NCBI RefSeq assembly: GCF_016775705.1
Contig: NZ_CP068760.1
Coordinates: forward strand, 3,162,001-3,226,000
Direction of reading: 5' to 3'
Origin: Chryseobacterium cucumeris
GTDB lineage: Bacteria; Bacteroidota; Bacteroidia; Flavobacteriales; Weeksellaceae
DNA: 64,000 nucleotides
Positions 60,072-64,000 of this stretch are shown here, piece after piece. The stretch's first letter is position 1. Each line of letters starts with the position of its first letter. The position numbers and the translations under genes were made by a program. The notes below the pieces were generated by a model. The model had not been told where the DNA came from and did no database searches. It was given only the letters and a program-made list of their open reading frames with translations.

Positions 60072-60239
60072 TTAAGAGTTTTTACCCCTCGAAAAAATCA
60101 GTAAAATAATCCCTACTATCACACAGACTAAGATTATTCCCCACCACATTCCTGCCTTAAAAATCGTTTCTACGGCTTCACAACTTGTTAATGTCAGTAT
60201 ACTTAACAGTATAATACTGTAAAAGCTCCATTTTTTCAT
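60072..60239 (-). CDS. Tiny membrane lipoprotein (55 residues)
   Basis: From the ATG at 60239: MKKWSFYSIILLSILTLTSC has a lipobox with Cys20. The rest is one membrane helix (GMWWGIILVCVIVGIILLIF) and the charged end SRGKNS, preceded by FKAG. This short two-part plan (lipobox then FKAGxxxG helix) is common in Flavobacteriia, where it is sometimes labelled phosphatidate cytidylyltransferase without real support. The longer start at 60371 overlaps the next gene and is rejected. Confidence 0.75.
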   Translation of the reverse strand: MKKWSFYSIILLSILTLTSCEAVETIFKAGMWWGIILVCVIVGIILLIFSRGKNS

Positions 60240-60261
60240 AGGTATATATTTTGTTGGTGTG

Positions 60262-60699
60262 TTAAATTCTGAGTCGGTCAGCTCTCCATTTTTTGATAGA
60301 CCTTTTAATTTCGTCTCCTGAGATGTTTTCATGAAGTGCTCTGTATAAAAGCTCTTTGAATTCATCATCATACGTAAATCTCAATGCAGCAATCTGATCG
60401 AATTTCAGTTTTTCAGCAGTTTCATCAGACCTTTTATTGAAGATCTCAAAATAACGCTGTTTAAATTCCAGTATAACCAACCGGTTTTGAAGTCCCAGCG
60501 CATAATGCTGCCTTGTCATAAATGCCAGATAAAAAAGCAAAAAAATCACGACAGAAAACAGTATCCAGATCAGCTGATTTCCGGGGTCATCCCAGATTTT
60601 GTAAATTCCTAAAATCTCCAATATCATAAGCAATGGAAGATAAATGAAATGATGTGGCGGATAAAATTTCCTGTGGTTATTGTAGTTTTGCTGTTTCAT
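60262..60699 (-). CDS. DUF6526 family membrane protein
   Basis: The 145-residue protein starts MKQQNYNNHRKFYPPHHFIY and has two membrane helices (about residues 18-33 and 43-62), followed by a cytosolic helical domain with QNRLVILEFKQRYFEIF and IKRSIKKWRADRLRI. The opening QN...H..FYPPHHF is the family signature. Function unknown. It lies 22 bases upstream of the tiny lipoprotein gene. Confidence 0.78.
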   Translation of the reverse strand: MKQQNYNNHRKFYPPHHFIYLPLLMILEILGIYKIWDDPGNQLIWILFSVVIFLLFYLAFMTRQHYALGLQNRLVILEFKQRYFEIFNKRSDETAEKLKFDQIAALRFTYDDEFKELLYRALHENISGDEIKRSIKKWRADRLRI

Positions 60700-60914
60700 G
60701 CAATAAAATGTAGCAATAATCTTTCCAAAAATTTATTATTTTGATAATATGGTAGTTTTTTTTACTTGAAAATGGTTTATTTTGTTAAATGTGTTCAGTT
60801 GTTCGATTTTTTTCAGAACACTTTAAGAATAAAGAATTATTAAGCAAAATAGCCGGTAGATTTACCTTCAGACATCAAATTTTTTGTAACTTTCGGTGGT
60901 TAAAAATAAAAAGA

Positions 60915-62684
60915 ATGACTTCAAAGGAAAAAGTTGCTGCGCTTCGTGAAGAAATGCAGAAAAATAATGTTGATGCATTTATAGTATATTCTGCAGACCC
61001 GCATATGAGCGAGTACCTTCCCGAAGAATGGCAGGAGAGAGCATGGCTTTCCGGCTTCTTAGGTTCTGCTGGTTTTGTGGTAATTACCAAAGATAAAGGC
61101 GGACTTTGGACAGACGGAAGATACTTTACACAAGCTGCCTTAGAGCTGGAAGGTTCCGGAATTGATCTTTTCAAAGATGGAATGGAAGGAACTCCCAATT
61201 ATATCGACTGGATTATTTCAGAAATTCCTGCAGGCGGTAAAGTGGCGGTAAATGCTGTTGCAGCCTCTCATGCCAACTGGGAACTGCTTTCTCAAAAACT
61301 CAACTCCAAAAATATTACGCTGTCAGATATTCCGCTTTTAAAAGAAGTATGGAAAGACAGAGGAACTCCATCTGCTAATCCTATCTTTGTTCATCCGGTT
61401 GAAAGAGCCGGTAAATCAGTATCCGATAAAATTGCTGCGATCCGTCAGAAAATGGAAGAGCAGGAAGCTACCGTACACATTATCTCAAGTCTTGATGATG
61501 TGGCATGGACACTGAACCTGAGAGGAAGTGATGTAGAAAGCAATCCTGTATTCTTAGGATACATTGTGATTACTAAAAATGATGCTGTTCTGTTCACAGG
61601 ATTAGAGAAAATGGAAGTGGCTGCAAGAAAACAAATGGATGATTCCTTTGTAAAAATGATGCCTTACGAAGAATTCTACAATTATCTGAAAACTTTCAAA
61701 AACGAAAAAGTTTTGGTTTCTCCGAACAGCAACCAACAGATTTTTGAAACATTAAAATCAGACAATCAGTTTATCAAAGCTCCGGTTCCCGGCAACCTGA
61801 TGAAAGCTCAGAAAAACGAAGCTGAGCTGAATGGTTTCAGAACAGTAATGGTAAGAGACGGAGTAGCAATGGTGAAATTCCTTTACTGGCTAACGCACAA
61901 TGCAGGAAAAGAAGCCATGAATGAATATTCTATCGGGCAGAAACTGAAAGGATTCCGTGCAGAAGGTGAAAACTTTGTCGGAGAAAGCTTTGGTTCTATC
62001 GTTGGATATAAAGATAACGGTGCTATCATGCACTATTCTGCTAAAAAAGAAGGTAGTAAAGAAGTGACCAATGAGGAAACAATTCTGGTAGATTCAGGAG
62101 GCCAGTACCTTGAAGGAACTACAGATATTACGAGAACTTTTGCCTTAGGAACCCCTTCGGAAGAGTTTAAAAGAAATTCAACATTGGTGTTACAGGGACT
62201 GATCCGTTTATCAATGGTGAAATTCCCGAAAGGAACAAAAGGAGTACACCTGGATGCTATTGCCAGACTACCGCTATGGATGGAAGGAAAAGACTTCAAC
62301 CACGGTACAGGACATGGGGTAGGAAGTTTCATGAACGTTCACGAAGGACCGCAGAATATCAGAAAAGATCTGAACCCTCAGGAGCTTCTTCCGGGAATGG
62401 TATGTTCAAATGAACCTGGTTACTATCTTGAAGGACACTATGGAATTCGTCATGAAAACCTGATTGCAGTAAAAGAAGCAGAGAAAACAATTCACGGAAC
62501 ATTCTATGAATTTGAAACATTAACATTCTGTCCGTTCTTCAAAGATACAGTAGTGAAAGAGATGCTTTCAGAAAGCGAAATCGCATGGCTGAATGGTTAC
62601 CATAAAACTTGTGAAGAAAAGCTTGCTCCACACCTGGATGGAGAAGTAAAAGAATGGTTCCTTCAACTGGTAAGCCCTCTTTAA
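60915..62684 (+). CDS. Xaa-Pro aminopeptidase (M24B)
   Basis: Removes N-terminal residues before proline using two metal ions. From the ATG at 60915 the protein has 589 residues, with three domains as in eukaryotic-type APP1: two N-terminal creatinase-like domains and the C-terminal pita-bread domain. Metal ligands are visible: the Asp pair in LVDSGGQYLEGTTDITRTF, the His in NHGTGHGVGSFMNVHEG and the Glu in CSNEPGYYLEGHYGIRHEN. No signal peptide. An earlier in-frame start at 60789 adds 42 residues and is rejected. It is alone with its own terminator. Confidence 0.94.
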   Translation: MTSKEKVAALREEMQKNNVDAFIVYSADPHMSEYLPEEWQERAWLSGFLGSAGFVVITKDKGGLWTDGRYFTQAALELEGSGIDLFKDGMEGTPNYIDWIISEIPAGGKVAVNAVAASHANWELLSQKLNSKNITLSDIPLLKEVWKDRGTPSANPIFVHPVERAGKSVSDKIAAIRQKMEEQEATVHIISSLDDVAWTLNLRGSDVESNPVFLGYIVITKNDAVLFTGLEKMEVAARKQMDDSFVKMMPYEEFYNYLKTFKNEKVLVSPNSNQQIFETLKSDNQFIKAPVPGNLMKAQKNEAELNGFRTVMVRDGVAMVKFLYWLTHNAGKEAMNEYSIGQKLKGFRAEGENFVGESFGSIVGYKDNGAIMHYSAKKEGSKEVTNEETILVDSGGQYLEGTTDITRTFALGTPSEEFKRNSTLVLQGLIRLSMVKFPKGTKGVHLDAIARLPLWMEGKDFNHGTGHGVGSFMNVHEGPQNIRKDLNPQELLPGMVCSNEPGYYLEGHYGIRHENLIAVKEAEKTIHGTFYEFETLTFCPFFKDTVVKEMLSESEIAWLNGYHKTCEEKLAPHLDGEVKEWFLQLVSPL

Positions 62685-62769
62685 TAAAGATTCAAAGGTG
62701 AAAGCAGATGTCAATCATCACTTTAAACCTTAACCCCTGAACTTTAAACTGAATATTGTTAGATAAACC

Positions 62770-62803
62770 AAAAGTCCTGTAAGGTATTTCCTTCAGGGCT
62801 TTT
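62770..62803 (+). terminator. Terminator of the aminopeptidase gene
   Basis: AAAAGTCCTGTAAGG, loop TATTT, CCTTCAGGGCTTTT, T-rich after. One mismatch in the stem. Confidence 0.85.
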
Positions 62804-62875
62804 CTTTTTATACAACCGTATTTTTACGGATATAATTACAGGGATTCTACTGACGGATAAAAACAAGGCCTGCCC

Positions 62876-62883
62876 TATATTTG
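62876..62883 (+). promoter_or_regulatory. -7 element of the candidate small RNA
   Basis: TATATTTG, exact TAnnTTTG. The possible -33 (CTGACGG at 62850) is off by one base and the spacing is long, so the promoter is not certain. Confidence 0.45.
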
Positions 62884-62888
62884 TATCA

Positions 62889-62972
62889 ACAAAACATCAT
62901 TCATATCTTCATAAATAACTCAAGTAAATTCAAAACGGTAGATCATCTCGTCCTGAGATGATTTTTTTTGTT
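62889..62972 (+). ncRNA. Candidate small RNA, about 80 nt
   Basis: Begins shortly after the TATATTTG element and ends in a strong intrinsic terminator: ATCATCTC (62942-62949), loop GTCCT, GAGATGAT (62955-62962), then eight T. There is no ATG in the transcribed part. A promoter-like box and a terminator with no ORF between them are the usual signs of a small RNA. I cannot match it to a named family. Confidence 0.5.
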
Positions 62973-63030
62973 TTCAATGGGAATCAGCCGGATCTATTTG
63001 ATTTAAAATATTCAAACTGATTGATATAAA

Positions 63031-63196
63031 AACGCAAAGAAACTATTAGAACATCTTATTCTTAAGAGGGCTAAGGCTTCAACAAAGTCGCTGATGAAGC
63101 TATATGGCTATGTATGAGCTTAGAATGAATCAATGAAATTGATCCCGTCTTTGCCCTCTTTACATTAAAACTCTGCAAAAATTAAAACTTTGCGTT
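63031..63196. repeat. Large imperfect hairpin with AACGCAAAG ends (family D)
   Basis: AACGCAAAG (63031-63039) is complementary to CTTTGCGTT (63188-63196), and AAGAGGGC (63064-63071) to GCCCTCTT (63153-63160). The centre is not conserved-looking. The nested ends suggest a hairpin element of about 166 bases. Confidence 0.6.
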
Positions 63197-63253
63197 GATA
63201 AACAACATTGCCTCCATCTTTTTATTTATTTTCGCTGAAACTTATTTGATATC

Positions 63254-63820
63254 ATGGAACGTGACTATTTCCGAAGCTTTAATCTGTTTTCAGAAAATGA
63301 AATTGAAGAATTTCTGAAGCATTCCGAATTCAGGCATATCAGCAAAAATGATTATTTCATACAGGAAGGAGAGCTTTGCAAGGAAGTAGGATTGGTGAAG
63401 TCCGGTATCTTCCGTTCCTTTTACACCTCTGATGAAGGAAAAGATATGACGTATTGTTTCCGGTTTCCCAATCATATGATCGCCGCCTATTCGTCATTTG
63501 TTTCCGGATGCCCAAGCAAAGAAAGTATGCAGGCTATTACTGATGCTGAGTTGATTATTCTTAAAAAAGATGCGGTAGATGAACTGGTTCAGAACAGTCT
63601 TAACTGGACAAAGTTTTTAAAAATCATTGCAGAACAGGAATATCTTGAACTGGAATCACGTTTTTTTCAGCTGCAAAGAGACAGCGCAGCCCAGCGTTAT
63701 CAAACACTGTTAAAGAATCATCCTGATTATATTCAAAACATTCCATTGCAGTATCTGGCTTCCTACCTTGGCATTACCCAACGTCACCTGAGCCGCATCA
63801 GAAAGGAAATTTCTTTTTAG
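63254..63820 (+). CDS. Crp/Fnr family regulator
   Basis: The 188-residue protein has an N-terminal cyclic-nucleotide-binding-like domain (about residues 15-115: HISKNDYFIQEGELCKEVGL, FRFPNHMIAAYSSFVSG) and a shortened C-terminal HTH (IPLQYLASYLGITQRHLSRIRKEI). It lacks the four-cysteine iron-sulfur motif, so it is not an O2-sensing FNR. The ligand is unknown; such proteins are common in Bacteroidetes. It precedes an NAD(P)-binding protein gene, and a palindrome lies between them. Confidence 0.9.
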   Translation: MERDYFRSFNLFSENEIEEFLKHSEFRHISKNDYFIQEGELCKEVGLVKSGIFRSFYTSDEGKDMTYCFRFPNHMIAAYSSFVSGCPSKESMQAITDAELIILKKDAVDELVQNSLNWTKFLKIIAEQEYLELESRFFQLQRDSAAQRYQTLLKNHPDYIQNIPLQYLASYLGITQRHLSRIRKEISF

Positions 63821-63829
63821 ACATTTGTC

Positions 63830-63845
63830 CTGTTTATTGAAACAG
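63830..63845. promoter_or_regulatory. Palindrome between the crp-like gene and the next gene
   Basis: CTGTTT-ATTG-AAACAG, a perfect 6+6 palindrome with a 4-base centre, nine bases before the -7 element at 63854. Length and layout fit a Crp/Fnr dimer site, so the upstream regulator is the first candidate. Confidence 0.5.
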
Positions 63846-63853
63846 CAGCGCTC

Positions 63854-63861
63854 TACTTTTG
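63854..63861 (+). promoter_or_regulatory. -7 element of the last gene
   Basis: TACTTTTG, exact TAnnTTTG, 12 bases before the ATG at 63874. Confidence 0.6.
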
Positions 63862-63873
63862 TCAAAAAAAGTT

Positions 63874-64000
63874 ATGGAGCAAAATATTCTGATAATTGGT
63901 GGAAATGGATTGGTTGGAAAAACAATTTCCCGGATCCTGATATCAAGAAATCCTCATCTTACTGTTTTTATCGGAGGGAGAAAAGGTGGAAAAACAGATA
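63874..64000 (+). CDS. NAD(P)-binding Rossmann protein, N-terminal part only
   Basis: About 42 codons are in the window; the gene continues beyond it. The start MEQNILIIGGNGLVGKTISR has the GGxGxxG dinucleotide loop, and the segment HLTVFIGGRKGGK carries the second strand with a typical GGR. This resembles saccharopine dehydrogenase-like or NmrA-type proteins. It is probably under control of the Crp/Fnr-type regulator just upstream. Confidence 0.75.
   Translation, partial: MEQNILIIGGNGLVGKTISRILISRNPHLTVFIGGRKGGKTD

Larger units (their letters stand above)
62685..63253. other. Gap of 569 bases: terminator, candidate small RNA and a repeat hairpin
   Basis: No protein gene. It holds the terminator of the aminopeptidase gene, an intergenic promoter-terminator pair (62876-62972) and a large imperfect hairpin (63031-63196), then about 50 AT-rich bases before the crp-like gene. 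Confidence 0.6.

Noticed and set aside
60240..60371. 44-residue extension of the tiny lipoprotein gene
   Set aside because: It overlaps the DUF6526 gene and removes the lipobox from the N-terminus.
1..64000. tRNA, rRNA, CRISPR and transposase genes
   Set aside because: I looked through the intergenic gaps for T-loop wording, ribosomal sequence, regularly spaced repeats and transposase ORFs and saw none. The 96-bp array has no spacers and is not a CRISPR.

Overview
The window looks like chromosome of a flavobacterium of the family Weeksellaceae, most likely Chryseobacterium or a close relative. The evidence is the type IX secretion and gliding genes porV, porU and gldJ, promoter elements of the Bacteroidetes form TAnnTTTG, an AT-rich background, no clear Shine-Dalgarno sequences, a chromosomal subclass B1 metallo-beta-lactamase, and many lipoproteins and T9SS-tailed secreted proteins. 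I see no rRNA or tRNA gene, no phage, no insertion sequence with a transposase and no CRISPR array.

Layout. 1-4.5 kb: two tandem DUF285 (BspA-like) surface proteins, a YiaA/B membrane protein and two tandem YD-like lipoproteins, all on the minus strand. 4.6-10.7 kb: S-adenosylhomocysteinase, a HugZ-like flavin-binding-fold protein, a 4'-phosphopantetheinyl transferase, a FUSC-type membrane protein and a predicted lipidated B1 metallo-beta-lactamase followed by three 96-bp direct repeats. 11-17.9 kb: the T9SS genes porV and porU, divergent from gldJ. 18-25 kb: cell-envelope and DNA genes (murF, Nudix, SRPBCC, the minus operon OMP-lptC-anmK, DNA polymerase III delta'). 25.2-30 kb: a tetR-tolC-hlyD-MFS efflux operon with a palindromic operator over a consensus promoter. 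30-41.6 kb: mixed genes (DoxD-DoxA fusion, alpha/beta hydrolase, tag, a divergent HxlR/quinone-reductase pair, patatin, CorA, FabH, thioredoxin). 41.9-46.6 kb: a TPR-AraC regulator, two tiny lipoproteins and pruA. 47.5-58.8 kb: a large urease locus. 58.9-64 kb: topoisomerase IB, two small membrane proteins, Xaa-Pro aminopeptidase, a Crp/Fnr regulator and the start of an NAD(P)-binding protein.

The urease locus is the most coherent system: ureABC, an uncharacterised outer-membrane beta-barrel, ureE, ureF, ureG, ureD, a UreH/NicO-like metal transporter, a urea channel, a His-rich-plug TonB receptor and an AraC regulator. Together these could move nickel and urea across both membranes and mature the enzyme. 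The barrel between ureC and ureE is the least explained part.

Many intergenic gaps hold short repeated words arranged as imperfect hairpins, in at least five families (named A to E in the features). Several sit inside apparent operons (between hlyD and the MFS gene, and between the urea-uptake genes). There are also two candidate small RNAs with a promoter, no ORF and a terminator, a heptanucleotide repeat directly upstream of a promoter element, and two divergent gene pairs with interlocked promoters. These non-coding structures are the main leads. Function calls rest on motifs read by eye; no database search was run.
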